DNA of 64,000 nt. Source: Diphasiastrum complanatum. Taxonomy: Eukaryota > Streptophyta > Lycopodiopsida > Lycopodiales > Lycopodiaceae. Each line of letters begins with the position of its first letter. The first letter of the stretch is position 1. Shown here one piece after another: positions 44,388 through 55,103 of this stretch. Location of the stretch: contig CM055096.1 of the NCBI GenBank assembly GCA_029204225.1, forward strand, positions 5,601,687 to 5,665,686. Direction: 5' to 3'. Below the pieces are notes generated by a model that did no database searches, had not been told where the DNA came from, and saw only the letters and a program-made list of their open reading frames with translations. The position numbers were made by a program, and so were the translations under genes.

Positions 44388-47300
44388 ATGGCTACAAGTG
44401 GAGGCTTTATGTTGGAGAGCAATGATAGGCTTACCTCAATCAACTATTCTACTTGGAAGGTGAGGATGGAGTCCTTATTGGAGATGAATGAGTTGATGGA
44501 GATTGTTTTAGGTTTGGAGGAGAGACCAGAAACTCAACAAGATCAAATGAGATATGACAAGAGAGCAAAGAAAGCTCTACACATGATCAAGATGAATGTT
44601 ACCAATGAACTTCTCAAGGAAGTTGGTAAGTGCACATCATCCTTGGAGGCTTGGGAAGCTTTGAAGAAGCTTTATGAATCCAAGTCTACATCAAGAGTGC
44701 TTACTCTTAGGAGGCAAATCTTTCAAAGTTTTCAAAAGAAGGAAGAGAGTATTCATGCTTTTGTTTTGAGGGTTAAACCATTCAATGATGAGTTAGCATG
44801 TATTGATGAAAGCATTAAGGAGGTAGAGCTTGTTCAAGTTATACTTAATGGCTTGTTGGATGATCATGCTAATCTTGTTCAAAGTTTTGCTATTCAAAAG
44901 ACTTTTCCAAGTATTGTGGATTTGCAAGAGATCTTGGTGAATGAGGAGTATAGGCTTCAATCAAGAGGAGGTGGATCTACATCGACATCTCATTATGAAG
45001 AGGATGCTATGTTCATCAAAGGCAAGTTCAAGGGCAAAGGCAAAGGCAGGTGGTCTAACGGGAAAGATCAAGGTGAGACTTCTTCTTTTGGCAAAAAGAA
45101 ACATAAGTCTAAGTCGAAATGCTTTTATTGTGGAATCAAAGGGCATTTTGCAAATGAATGTTTGAAGAAGCAAAGAGATGAAGGTAGCAAGCAAATCAAC
45201 TTTACTACTAATGATGAGGGTCTACATGGTGGTGATTCTCTTTTGATGTGTTCATCAAGTCCAATATCAAGTGAAGGTGACAAAGATTCATGGTGGATTG
45301 ATAGTGGAGCTAGCTCACACATGACTAGTCACAAGGAGTTCTTTACTTCTTTGGTCACTTATGATGGAGCCAAGAAAGCAATTCACATGGCCAATGGTGG
45401 TGAGTGTGTGATTGGAGGTATTGGTTCAATTCCTATTTGTCTCTCTACTAATAGGAAAGCAAGACTTGATGGTGTTCTTTACATTCCTTCACTTTCAAAG
45501 AATTTGATAAGTGTTGGTCAAATGATAGAGAAAGGATACATGGTAAAGTTTGGTGGTGATGCTTGTTTCATTACAAAGGAAGAAATCTTGGTTGCTAGGG
45601 GCAATAGACAAGGTAGACTTTTCAAGCTTGATGCTTTTGTTATGGCTAACAAAAAGGATGGAATGGAAAAGGAGATTGGTCTCAACTTTCCAAAGTTATC
45701 TATTAGCATCAATAAGATTGGTGGATCTTATGAAAAGTCTAACAAGCTTCCTTATGCTAGATCTAGGTCAAGATCTAATATGCTTCTTGGAGATGTTCAT
45801 CTTTGTGCTAACTTGGCTAGTCTTGAGGATAATGATGGTGTTTCAATAGTTCTTCATGGCAAGTGCAAGCATGCAAAAGGTAAGGAAAGAGCTAACTTCA
45901 TCAATGGAGGTGAAGGTTCTTCCTTGGAAAAGATTGTTCTTAATGATTTCTTTGATCATATGGAAAAGGATGTTGCTAGGTGCATGCATGAAGGAGGTGG
46001 TTCTTCTACATTCTTTTGTTATGATTCCAAGAAAGTCATTTTTCCAGCAAGTGGAGTCACACGTCTTTATAAAGAGAGTAGATCAAATGGTTCTATCAAG
46101 AGACTTGGTGAGGAAGATAGTCACAAGTCAAGAAGAAGAGAAGTATGTGAAGAGTTCAAAGTAGGACGTACTTTGAATGATGTCATTGTAAATAATAGTG
46201 AGGAAGAATCATTATCATATGAGTCATTACCTAAAACATTGAGTAGAAGTTCTTGTTTGAAAAAAGAGAGTACTTCAATCATTCTTATGTTGAAGGTACT
46301 AATCATTTTTTTCATGGCTTCTAATGTTTTTGAGGTTTCTACTTCTTATGATGCAATCATTAAGAGAGAGTCTTATGAAGGAAAGAGCAATGGAAGATTG
46401 GTTCTTGGGAAGATCCAAGTCATGGATCTCACACCTCTTCATCAACTCAAAGGATTCTATGATTGTGAATTGATCACTCATGATCGAGATGGCAAAAGGT
46501 TGGTTGGAGAAGACTACGTGGAACAAATCGAGAGGCAATTTTTTCAAGACAAGGGAGATCTCATTGGTGAGCTTATTGAGGTTTGTAATGGACTCAAGAA
46601 GGCTGGATTTATTAGGTTTGATACTCATCTTCACCTACTCTACTTCATGTTGGATGGAAAGTTTGGAATCTATCTTTTGATTTATGATGGTGACATTGGT
46701 GACATTGTTTTCACTAACCTTTGTGGAAATTCGAGATCAAGCATTGATGAGATCTTCTTGGATCTAGATCATATGTTTGAGAGGGAGTATTTTCAGAGGT
46801 TCAGGTCTGAAGATATTCATATCTTTGATATCTTTGATGATCAAGAGAAAGGTAAGCAAGTGGAAGCGACACACTTTGCTTTATTCACATGTTTTGAAGA
46901 ATTTTCTTGTGTAGATGATGCTATGCAAGTGGATATTGGTTCTCATGTTTTTCATAATGGGAAAGCAAGTAATGGATCTGGAAAACAAAGTTTGTTTAAT
47001 GACTTTGATGATCAAGAAGAAGATCAAGAGGTTGGTCTCAAAGGGCTTCAACAACACAAAAGGAAAGGTTGCAATTTGGAGCTAGTCAAGAGCATCAAAG
47101 GAAGGTTATTTGGCAAAGATGTTATGGATCTGTTTTTGCAGCTTATTGAAGACTCAAGTAAGGTCAAAGGAGCAGCATGGAAGTTTTGTTCAAGTTTACT
47201 TTGTCTCATGTTTGAGCTATTTCATGTGGATGTGTGCAAATTGTCAAGATATGGACAAACTAGCTACATTGTCTTGCAATATCTTATTGTTGGAGTTGTA

Positions 47301-47951
47301 CTAGCATTCTTGGCTGGTTTTGCTGATGGAGGCTCATTATATCACTCATCCATGATCAAGTTCTCAAGTGTTGAGCTACTTGGTGCCAATACTTGGAGAT
47401 TGTCAATTTTTTGTGAATTCATGGTCATTTTCTTGTGTCAAGTAGATCTTGAAGATGGACTAGTGCAACCTACTTGGTTTATGGAGTCATGTGGTGCTGG
47501 ATTTGCATCATTAATGTACTCACCTACTCATGGATTTTCAAGGTTTGATGGTTTCTTGTGGCAAGATGGAGATGGAGGCTCATTCATGGAGTTTTATGGT
47601 GGAGACATATCAAGAAAGGACAAAGTTGGAGGACACAAGCAAGCAAATGGTCATCACTCACATTTATTGTTTGGTTGCTATAATTTTCCAGAGAGTACAA
47701 AGTTTGAAACATGGAGGAATCATCTCATTCACATTCTATTTGGTTCTTCATGTTCTAGTTATATCTTGATGTGCAAAATTGATGTAAGAAATAGTGAAGC
47801 ATCCAATTTGGACACTATTCTCTATATCAATTATGAAAGATACTTTAGAACCTTAGAAAGAATATCTATACTTAGGATGGAGATCATTCTAAAGTTGGAT
47901 CAAAGTTCTATTGTCAAAACTATGCCAAAACTAGTTGAAGAGGGAGTGTGA
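44388..47951 (+). CDS. Gag-protease-domain X polyprotein of CGX
   Basis: An uninterrupted 1,187-residue frame. Residues 1-240: copia Gag (NYSTWKVRMESLLEMNELME, ALHMIKMNVTNELLKEV, ESIHAFVLRV). About 245-258: knuckle CFYCGIKGHFANEC. About 300-415: aspartic protease with WWIDSGASSHM and YIPSLSKNLISVGQM, ending in GRLFKLDAF. About 445-470: a relic of the integrase region (KSNKLPYARSRSRS, then GDVH at the place of HSDIH in related proteins). From there to the end about 700 residues match nothing I know; I call this domain X. X has hydrophobic stretches near 632-650, 957-980 and 1005-1020 that could be membrane segments, and an acidic, Asp-rich middle. No Y-V-D-D box, integrase D-D-E core or RNase H motif is present. 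The stop codon lies in the 3' LTR. Confidence 0.9.
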   Translation: MATSGGFMLESNDRLTSINYSTWKVRMESLLEMNELMEIVLGLEERPETQQDQMRYDKRAKKALHMIKMNVTNELLKEVGKCTSSLEAWEALKKLYESKSTSRVLTLRRQIFQSFQKKEESIHAFVLRVKPFNDELACIDESIKEVELVQVILNGLLDDHANLVQSFAIQKTFPSIVDLQEILVNEEYRLQSRGGGSTSTSHYEEDAMFIKGKFKGKGKGRWSNGKDQGETSSFGKKKHKSKSKCFYCGIKGHFANECLKKQRDEGSKQINFTTNDEGLHGGDSLLMCSSSPISSEGDKDSWWIDSGASSHMTSHKEFFTSLVTYDGAKKAIHMANGGECVIGGIGSIPICLSTNRKARLDGVLYIPSLSKNLISVGQMIEKGYMVKFGGDACFITKEEILVARGNRQGRLFKLDAFVMANKKDGMEKEIGLNFPKLSISINKIGGSYEKSNKLPYARSRSRSNMLLGDVHLCANLASLEDNDGVSIVLHGKCKHAKGKERANFINGGEGSSLEKIVLNDFFDHMEKDVARCMHEGGGSSTFFCYDSKKVIFPASGVTRLYKESRSNGSIKRLGEEDSHKSRRREVCEEFKVGRTLNDVIVNNSEEESLSYESLPKTLSRSSCLKKESTSIILMLKVLIIFFMASNVFEVSTSYDAIIKRESYEGKSNGRLVLGKIQVMDLTPLHQLKGFYDCELITHDRDGKRLVGEDYVEQIERQFFQDKGDLIGELIEVCNGLKKAGFIRFDTHLHLLYFMLDGKFGIYLLIYDGDIGDIVFTNLCGNSRSSIDEIFLDLDHMFEREYFQRFRSEDIHIFDIFDDQEKGKQVEATHFALFTCFEEFSCVDDAMQVDIGSHVFHNGKASNGSGKQSLFNDFDDQEEDQEVGLKGLQQHKRKGCNLELVKSIKGRLFGKDVMDLFLQLIEDSSKVKGAAWKFCSSLLCLMFELFHVDVCKLSRYGQTSYIVLQYLIVGVVLAFLAGFADGGSLYHSSMIKFSSVELLGANTWRLSIFCEFMVIFLCQVDLEDGLVQPTWFMESCGAGFASLMYSPTHGFSRFDGFLWQDGDGGSFMEFYGGDISRKDKVGGHKQANGHHSHLLFGCYNFPESTKFETWRNHLIHILFGSSCSSYILMCKIDVRNSEASNLDTILYINYERYFRTLERISILRMEIILKLDQSSIVKTMPKLVEEGV
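47935..47946 (+). other. CGX polypurine tract
   Basis: TTGAAGAGGGAG before the LTR. It also codes the residues before the last codons (VEEGV). Confidence 0.85.
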
Positions 47952-48600
47952 GAGATTTCAACTAGTTTAGTCTAGTTTAACCACATTTTGGTAAATTGTC
48001 AATAAGAGGCCAAAACTCATTTTAGACTTAGAGATAAACTTTTTGGAAATATATTAGTTTAAACTACATTCAGTAAACACTTTTGGAAAGTGTGGGAAAG
48101 CTGGTAGTCGAGTTTGAGAGAGATTCAAATTTGAACTTTGGGTACATTGAATCTAGACCCAAAAATAGTAGGGTTTACATTTTGGAGGGAAAGCCAAGTG
48201 GCCAAATAGGGTTTGGAAACTCTATAAAAGGATGTAACTCGTGGAGAGACACATCTTCTCTCTTCTCTATCTCATTTCATGCTTATACATGGTTCTCTTT
48301 GGGTTCTACTACTCATTGGTGCACTATCTTGGTGTTATCTTGCAATTCTATGTGTAGAATGATCATTTATTGCTATTTTCGGTTCCACACGTGTGAAATA
48401 CAGTAGGGTACTATAATTGTATGGACAACAAACATATTTTATGTTTTTTTTCATGTTTGATCAATATCTCTTAGAGTTTGCATCTCATTTTGTATGTAGA
48501 TGCTGATTTTTCTACATTGGCAGGATTGTTGGTTTGCTCCTCATTGTAACCAAAGATTTGGGACTTGGATTGGATCTTGAATGATCTGAAATCCTTCACA
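47947..48600 (+). mobile_element. CGX copy A 3' LTR
   Basis: A 654-base LTR with TGTGAGAG start and CTTCACA end. TATA-like CTATAAAAGG lies at about 48222. The text between holds TTCCACACGTGTGAAATAC, a short palindromic CACACGTGTG that recurs in many LTRs of this window. Confidence 0.93.
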
Positions 48601-49128
48601 AAACTCACTCAAGAATGTAGGAAGCACTCAAATTATCTATAAATGACTCAAATACAAATGAATTGTATATAACTATGTGGCTATGACCTCAGAAATTGTC
48701 TAGATCTCAAATACACAAGATTGGAAAGCCTTTCGCAAAATCTGAGTCAAAAAAAATGTTTCCAACCAGGTTGGGTGCCCTACCCACCTTGATATAATTA
48801 TCTATAACTTTTTATTGGTACATCCAATTGATATAAAACAAATTGCAAAACTATTTTACTCTACAAGCTTTCTAGCAAGCTATCAAGTATGGACTTTGGA
48901 TCTATCGTGGAGGAGAACCAAGAAGTCAAAGTTTGTTGATTCTCACATGTGTTTGAGTACTGAATTTTGTATAGTTCCAAATCAGATCCAATCGATGTGA
49001 TAATGACCCCTCTTGATCCAAAAATCTCAAAGATAGCAAAGGAGATGCCAATACACTCTAGAGTTAGGTCTTGATTTCAAGGCAAATTTTCACATCACTC
49101 ATGATGTATGCATGGATATATTAGGTAG
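48601..49128 (-). other. copia leader, distal part
   Basis: Leader of the minus-strand copia element whose primer site is at 49129-49140. It is interrupted by CGX copy A and continues at 43019-43220. Confidence 0.6.
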
Positions 49129-49140
49129 GCTCTGATACCA
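49129..49140 (-). other. primer-binding site, tRNA-iMet
   Basis: GCTCTGATACCA on the plus strand, directly before an LTR end (TGTTAAATTTCACACG). Confidence 0.88.
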
Positions 49141-49752
49141 TGTTAAATTTCACACGTGTGGGAAAGTCCAAAAGTGTATTTGATCTCCTAATATGTGGGT
49201 GATTGCACAAAGATCAAGCTGTAGATTGAATTCCAAGATCTACTTCACAAATCTAAGGCAAGAGCACAATGAAACATGCATGTACCATTCACCAATTTTA
49301 CATTCACACATGTGGGAGACTTGTCATGAAAAGAATAAGTATTAAAAAGCCTTGCTTTCGGGTAGAGAGAGAATCCAAGTACAAATGCTCGAGTAGATAG
49401 AGAAGGCCAAAAAGCCTCAAAATGTAGAAACACTCACTAACTTCAAAAAATTCAAATACAATGAACCTATCACAACCTGTAATAGGAACTCGAGGTAGGG
49501 AGTGTTTGATTTTCATTGGAACTCTTTTTCTCCTCCTCTCGTATGATTGGGTGAGTGACTTATGAGTCCTCAAACTTGATTGAGATACACCGAGGCCCCT
49601 CCCTTCCAACAAGCTATTGGTGACCCTGTCTATTCCAAGGATTATACCGAGGGGTATCCCTTGGTATATCTATATCAAAAGTTTACTCTATTCCGAGGGT
49701 TTAAAATCAAAAAATGTTATTTTAGGGCATAGTGGAGCTTGTAAGAATATTT
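49141..49752 (-). mobile_element. copia 5' LTR, outer end uncertain
   Basis: LTR sequence follows the primer site and contains two CACAYGTGTGG palindromes (49150-49163 and 49305-49316), as other LTRs here do. I cannot fix its outer end; it lies somewhere before or around 49750. Confidence 0.5.
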
Positions 49753-49802
49753 TTTTTAGGGTAGAATGGAGCCAGTTTATTGGCTCCATTCTGCCCTAAA
49801 AA
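49753..49802. repeat. 22-bp-arm hairpin
   Basis: Two 22-base arms (49753-49774 and 49781-49802) pair with a single mismatch around a 6-base loop GTTTAT. The arms include AGAATGGAGCCA and its complement. A partial further copy of the arm text (TTATTTTAGGGCATAGTGGAGC) lies at about 49719-49740. Confidence 0.93.
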
Positions 49803-50904
49803 TGGACTCCATCCGACTCCAGAGTCTTTTGCACCACTTCTTATGAAGTTGGTAAGCAAAATCGTTTGTTCATTTATTATTGTTAATAAAAAAATTCGCA
49901 AAATTTATTTGAGTTACATTATAAGCACAACTTGAGTCCTTGGGGGGTTGGGATTTGTTGGTAAGAACGATTCAACTTGGTCCAACCCAATTAGGTGTGA
50001 TCATCATTTATCTTTCACATACTCTCTCTCTCTCTCTCTCGCTCTCTCTTAATCTATATTCTTTGAAAAGTGATTACAAAATGGTGTCACATGCCTCTTT
50101 ATAGACAATCCTAGGGTTAGAATTTTTTCACTTTAGGCCTATAATTCTTGCACCATAGGATTACGAGTATAGTGCACCTTCTACGAGTGTCTGACATTAC
50201 ATTCCAGGTCTTTATGTTGACTCTGCCATGCTTTTGTTCCCGTCATCCTAAAATATGGTGGTGAGGCAATAGGCTCTGTTTCTGCTGATTGGTCGGTCTG
50301 TTGACTTCTTTGGCATTGGCGTTCCCGGTACATATAAATTATGGAACGCCCTTATCTATGATTTGTCGATGCTCTTCGTTGTACTTATGTGGCTCAACTC
50401 CGTTGCTTGATATCCATTATGCTCTTCTGATAGCTGAAATCAGTTAGAAGAATCTACATGGAAATATCCTACAATGCTTCCATTGCAAATTTGGTGTAAG
50501 TCCCTCTGCACCTGCGTATGTCTTTGGCATTGGCATGCATGGCAATGTGAAACGGTTGCGAAGGAAGATAAAAGGGGTATAGATGAGAGGGGGAGGTGAG
50601 AAGCAGTGAAAAGTGAGAAATTTTTTTGGAGGCGAATGATTAGCTATAGAAGGGGGGTATAAACAAAAAAAGTGTAAATACAATTAGATTAAGAAAATAA
50701 AAAAAAAATAAGAAAGAGAAACAAAACGAATGGTGAAATAGAAGAAAATAAAAGTGAGTCCTTCGATTCTTTTTGTGCGACTTTTTTTTTTTTTGGCATG
50801 TTTGTTTCTAAACTCAAACTCATTGTTTTATATATATGTATATATAATAGTCGCCTTGTTATTGTAACACATTATTTAGAAATATTTTTTGATATATACA
50901 TATT
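49803..50904. other. mostly single-copy sequence, no gene recognised
   Basis: The base composition is more even between 50200 and 50550 than in the flanks. A CT microsatellite lies at about 50022-50048 and A-rich runs lie near 50690-50780. I recognise no domain. On the minus strand this would be downstream of the gene at 50905-56266 and may hold its 3' UTR. Confidence 0.4.
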
Positions 50905-51093
50905 TCAATCTGGCAGTATAGGCGGCATACCGCTCTTTAGTCTGGTGGACAATACTTTCGCATTGAATGCATCGACAAAAAAAGAACGACATTCAATTGT
51001 GGAGTGACAAGGTTTCATCAAGCGGATCGCAGTGGTACAAGGGATACCAATCTGGTCGAAAGACCTCACTGGGACCATACAAGAGATTAGAAG
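50905..51093 (-). CDS. candidate last exon of split gene
   Basis: On the minus strand an acceptor-like CTATAGTCAG is followed by 62 codons and a TGA (stop at 50905-50907). The frame is phase 0, as required by the exons at 55761-56266. If CGX copy C (51172-55752) is removed together with one target duplicate, the intron between exon 3 and this exon is about 81 nt, close to introns 1 and 2 (121 and 97 nt). The peptide (LLISCMVPVRSFDQIG, CTTAIRLMKPCHS, SFFVDAFNAKVLST) is not recognised. An open frame on the plus strand (50967-51167) overlaps, so the call is tentative. Confidence 0.45.
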   Translation of the reverse strand, partial: LLISCMVPVRSFDQIGIPCTTAIRLMKPCHSTIECRSFFVDAFNAKVLSTRLKSGMPPILPD

Positions 51094-51171
51094 CTGACTA
51101 TAGTTTTTTCAAGATCTTTCTGTTCAAGGAACAACATGTTTTTTCGGGCCTTCGATTTCAAACATAACACT

Positions 51172-51812
51172 TGTGAAGGATTTAAGATCATTCAAGATCC
51201 AATCTATTTAAATCTTTGGTTACAATAAGGAGCAAACCAACAATCCTGCCAATGTAAAAAATCAGCATCTACACACAAAATGAGATGCAAACTCTAAGAG
51301 ATATTGATCAAACATGTACCAAAACATAAAATATGTTTGTTGTCCGTACAATTACAGTACCCTACTGTATTTTACACTTGTGGAACCGAAAATAACAATA
51401 AATGATCATTCTACACATAGAATTGCAAGATAACACCAAGGTAGTGTACCAATGAGTAGTAGAACCCAAAAGAGCCATGTATAAGCATTGAATGAGATAG
51501 AGAAGAGAGAAAATGTGTCTCTCATCATCCTTTTATAGAGTTTTCAAACCCTATTTGGCCACTTGGCTTTCCCTCCAAAATGTAAACCCTACTATTTTTG
51601 GGTCTAGATTCAATGTACCCAAAGTTCAGATTTGAATCTCTCTCAAACTCGACTACCAACTTTCCCACACTTTCCAAAAGTGTTTATTGAATGTATTTAA
51701 ACTAATATAACTTCAAAAAGTTTATCTCTAAGTCTAAAATGAGTTTTGGCCTCTTATTGACAATTTACCAAAATGTGACTAAACTAGACTAAACTAGTTG
51801 AAATCTCTCACG
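51172..51812 (-). mobile_element. CGX copy C 3' LTR
   Basis: The LTR begins with CG in place of TG on its own strand (CGTGAGAGATTTC at 51812) and ends TTCACAAG-like text at 51172. The stop codon of domain X lies in its first bases. Confidence 0.88.
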
Positions 51813-54501
51813 CTCCCTCTTCAACTAGTTTTGGCATAGTTTTGACAATAGAACTTTGATCCAACTTTAGAATGATCTCCATCCTAAGTATAGATATTCT
51901 TTCTAAGGTTCTAAAGTATCTTTCATAATTGATATAGAGAATAGTGTCCAAATTGGATGCTTCACTATTTATTACATCAATTTTGCACATCAAGATATAA
52001 CTAGAACATGAAGAACCAAATAGAATGTGTATGAGATGATTCCTCCATGTTTCAAACTTTGTACTCTCTGGAAAATTATAGCAACCAAACAATAAATGTG
52101 AGTGATGACCATTTACTTGCTTGTGTCCTCCAACTTTGTCCTTTCTTAATATGTCTCCACCATAAAACTCCATGAATGAGCCTCCATCTCCATCTTGCCA
52201 CAAGAAACCATCAAACCTTGAAAATCCATGAGTAGGTGAGTACATTAATGATGCAAATCCAGCACCACATGACTCCATAAACCAAGTAGGTTGCACTAGT
52301 CCATCTTCAAGATCTACTTGACACAAGAAAATGACCATGAATTTACAAAAAATTGACAATCTCCAAGTATTGGCACCAAGTAGCTCAACACTTGAGAACT
52401 TGATCATGGATGAGTGATATAATGAGCCTCCATTAGCCTCATTTCCATCAGCAAAACCAGCCAAGAATGCTAGTACAACTCCAACAATAAGATATTGCAA
52501 GACAATGTAGCTAGTTTGTCCATATCTTGACAATTTGCACACATCCACATGAAATAGCTCAAACATGAGATAGAACAAGTAAAGTAAACTTGAACAACAT
52601 TTCCTTGCTGCTCCTTTGACCTTACTTGAGTCTTCAATAGGCTGCAAAAACAGATCCATAACATCTTTGCCAAATAACCTTCCTTTGATGCTCTTGACTA
52701 GCTCCAAATTGCCACCTTTCCTTTTGTGTTGTTGAAGCCCTTTGAGACCAACCTCTTGATCTTCCTCTTGATCTACACAAGAAAATTCTTCAAAACATGT
52801 GAATAAAGCAAAGTGAGTCGCTTCCACCTGCTTACCTTTCTCTTGATCATCAAAGATATCAAAGATATGAATATCTTCAAACCTGAACCTCTGAAAATAC
52901 TCCCTCTCAAACATATGATCTAGATCCAACAAGATCTCATCAATGCTTGATCTTGAATTTCCACAAAGGTTAGTGAAAACAATGTCACAAATGTCACCAT
53001 CATAAATCAAAAAATATATTCCAAACTTTCCATCCAACATGAAGTAGAGTAGGTGAAGATGAGTATAAAACCTAAGAAATCTAGCCCTCTTGAGTTCATA
53101 CAAAACCTCAATAAGCTCACCAATGAGATCTCCCTTGTCTTCAAGAAATTGCCTCTCGATTTGCTCCATGTAGGCTTCTCCAACCAACCTTTTGCCATCT
53201 TGATCATGAGTGATCAATTCACAATCATAGAATCCTTTGAGTTGATGAAGAGATGTGAGATCCATGCCTTGGATCTTCCCAAGAACCAATCTTCCATTGC
53301 TCTTTTCTTCATAAGACTCCCTCTTAATGATTGCATCATAAGAAGTAGAAATATCAAAGACATTAGAAGCCATGAAAAAAATGATTAGTACCTTCAACAT
53401 AAGAATGTTGAAGTACTCTCTTTTTCCAAACAAGAAAATCTACTCAATGTTTTAGGTAATGACTCATATGATAATGATTCTTCCTCACTATCATTCACAA
53501 TGACATCATTCAAAGTACATCCTACTTTGAACTCTTCACATACTTCTCTTCTTCTTGACTTGTGACTATCTTCCTCACCAAGTCTCTTGATAGAACCATT
53601 TGATCTACTCTCTTTATGAAGACATGTGACTCCACTTGCTGGAAAAATGACTTTTTTGGAATCATAACAAAATAATGTAGAAGAACCACCTCTTTCATGC
53701 ATGAACCTAGCAACATCCTTTTCCATATGATCAAAGAAATCATTAACAACAATCTTTTCCAAGGAAGAACCTTCACCTTCATTGATGAAGCTAGATCTTT
53801 CCTTACCTTTTGCATGCTTTCACTTGCCATGAAGAACCATTGAAACACCATCATTATCCTCAAGACTAGCCAAGTTAGCACAAAGATTAACATTTCCAAG
53901 AAGCATATTAGATCTTGACCTATATCTAGGATAAGGAAGCTTGTTTGTCTTTGTATAAGATCCACCAATCTTATTGATGCCAAAAGATAACTTTGGAAAG
54001 TTGAGAGCAATCTCCTTTTCCATTCCATCCTTTTTGTTAGCCATAACAAAAGCATCAAGCTTGAAAAGTCTACCTTGTCTATTGCCCCTAGCAACCAAGA
54101 TTTCTTCCTTTGTAATGAAACAAGCATCACCACCAAACTTTACCATGTATCCATTCTTTATCATTTGACCAACACTTAGCAAATTCTTTGAAAGTGAAGG
54201 AATGTAAAAAACACCATCAAGTCTTGCTTTCCTATTAGTAGAGAGACAAATAGGAATTGAACCAATACCTTCAATCACACACTCACCACCATTGGCCATG
54301 TTAATTGCTTTCTTGGCTCCATCATAAGTCTTGTCATACCTCACTTGATCTTGAGGTGCTTGAGGTCTCCTCCAAACCTGCAACAATCTCCATCAACTCA
54401 TTTATCTCCAATAAGGACTCCATCCTCACCTTCCAAGTAGAATAGTTGATTGAGGTAAGCCTATCATTGCTCTCCAACATAAATCCACCACTTGTAGCCA
54501 T
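51808..54501 (-). pseudogene. CGX copy C gag remnant and domain X
   Basis: The gag ATG lies at 54501. An indel shared with copy B breaks the frame after about 50 codons. The sequence then jumps from RYDK to TYDGAKK, an in-frame loss of 265 codons compared with copy A. A TGC-to-TGA change ends the frame at 53820 (after LHGK). The next parts are 53762-53394 and an intact 541-codon frame (53433-51808) covering most of domain X, including GRLVLGKIQ, YFMLDGKFGIYFLIYDGD and the hydrophobic VLQYLIVGVVLAFLAGF. It ends EEGA and then the stop. Confidence 0.9.
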
Positions 54502-55091
54502 GTTGAAGTGACCTGATCTTCTCTTTCAACCTGTTCCAATGCACAAAGCACTCTCTTGAATGACAAAAAATGAACTCAAGAAGAAATCACAAAGATATGG
54601 AACCTCTCAAATCTCTTCTAGCACTTCTAACTAGAAAATCAACACATAGAATAGTGAGATCTTGATCAACCTATGATCTATACTCAATCTAATGATTCTT
54701 GCCACTTCCTAAGATTGAAACACACTCAAATTAAGTTCAGTGACCTCACAAACTAGAGATCCAATCAAAATTAGGGTTTTGACAAAATCACAAAAAATTG
54801 AATATCTCAAATTCTACATGCAATTTCTAGAAACTTGGTATATCTTCTTGTAGACTCCAATGAGACCTTCCTAATGAACCAAAAATCATCTAATTCCAGT
54901 AAGCCAAGTGGGAAATCGGAATTGATCAAGTATATAACCCTATATTGAGTTTTGAGCTACAAAAGATCAATTCTACACATGCAAAAATGCTGATTTTTGA
55001 GTAGAGATCAATCTAGCATGCTCTAGCATTGGTAACTCCTCCAAAATCCTTGCTAAAGATGGCTGATCCTTTCATAACCTGAAACACAATA

Positions 55092-55103
55092 GCTCTGATA
55101 CCA
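55092..55103 (-). other. CGX copy C primer-binding site
   Basis: GCTCTGATACCA on the plus strand, directly next to the 5' LTR. Confidence 0.93.

Larger units (their letters stand above)
43221..48600 (+). mobile_element. CGX copy A (complete non-autonomous copia)
   Basis: The element has a 5' LTR (43221-43787), a primer site, a 588-base leader, one long ORF (44388-47951), a polypurine tract and a 3' LTR (47947-48600). The flanks AACCT (43216-43220) and AAACT (48601-48605) fit a 5-bp target duplication with one change. The LTRs differ at roughly 20 positions by eye, plus an 87-base deletion in the 5' LTR. No reverse transcriptase, RNase H or complete integrase is encoded, so movement would need proteins from another element. 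It sits in the leader of a minus-strand copia element. Confidence 0.93.

Noticed and set aside
44388-47951. Domain X as an envelope-like protein
   Set aside because: It has some hydrophobic stretches, but I see no signal peptide or cleavage arrangement, and it is fused in frame to protease without pol. The evidence does not reach an envelope call.
49753-49802. Hairpin as a microRNA gene
   Set aside because: The loop is only 6 bases and the stem about 22 pairs; plant precursors usually have longer, imperfect stems. It cannot be supported from sequence alone.
50967-51167. Plus-strand 66-codon open frame
   Set aside because: It overlaps the minus-strand candidate exon, has no recognisable domain and no splice partner; the minus reading fits the neighbouring exons in phase and intron length.
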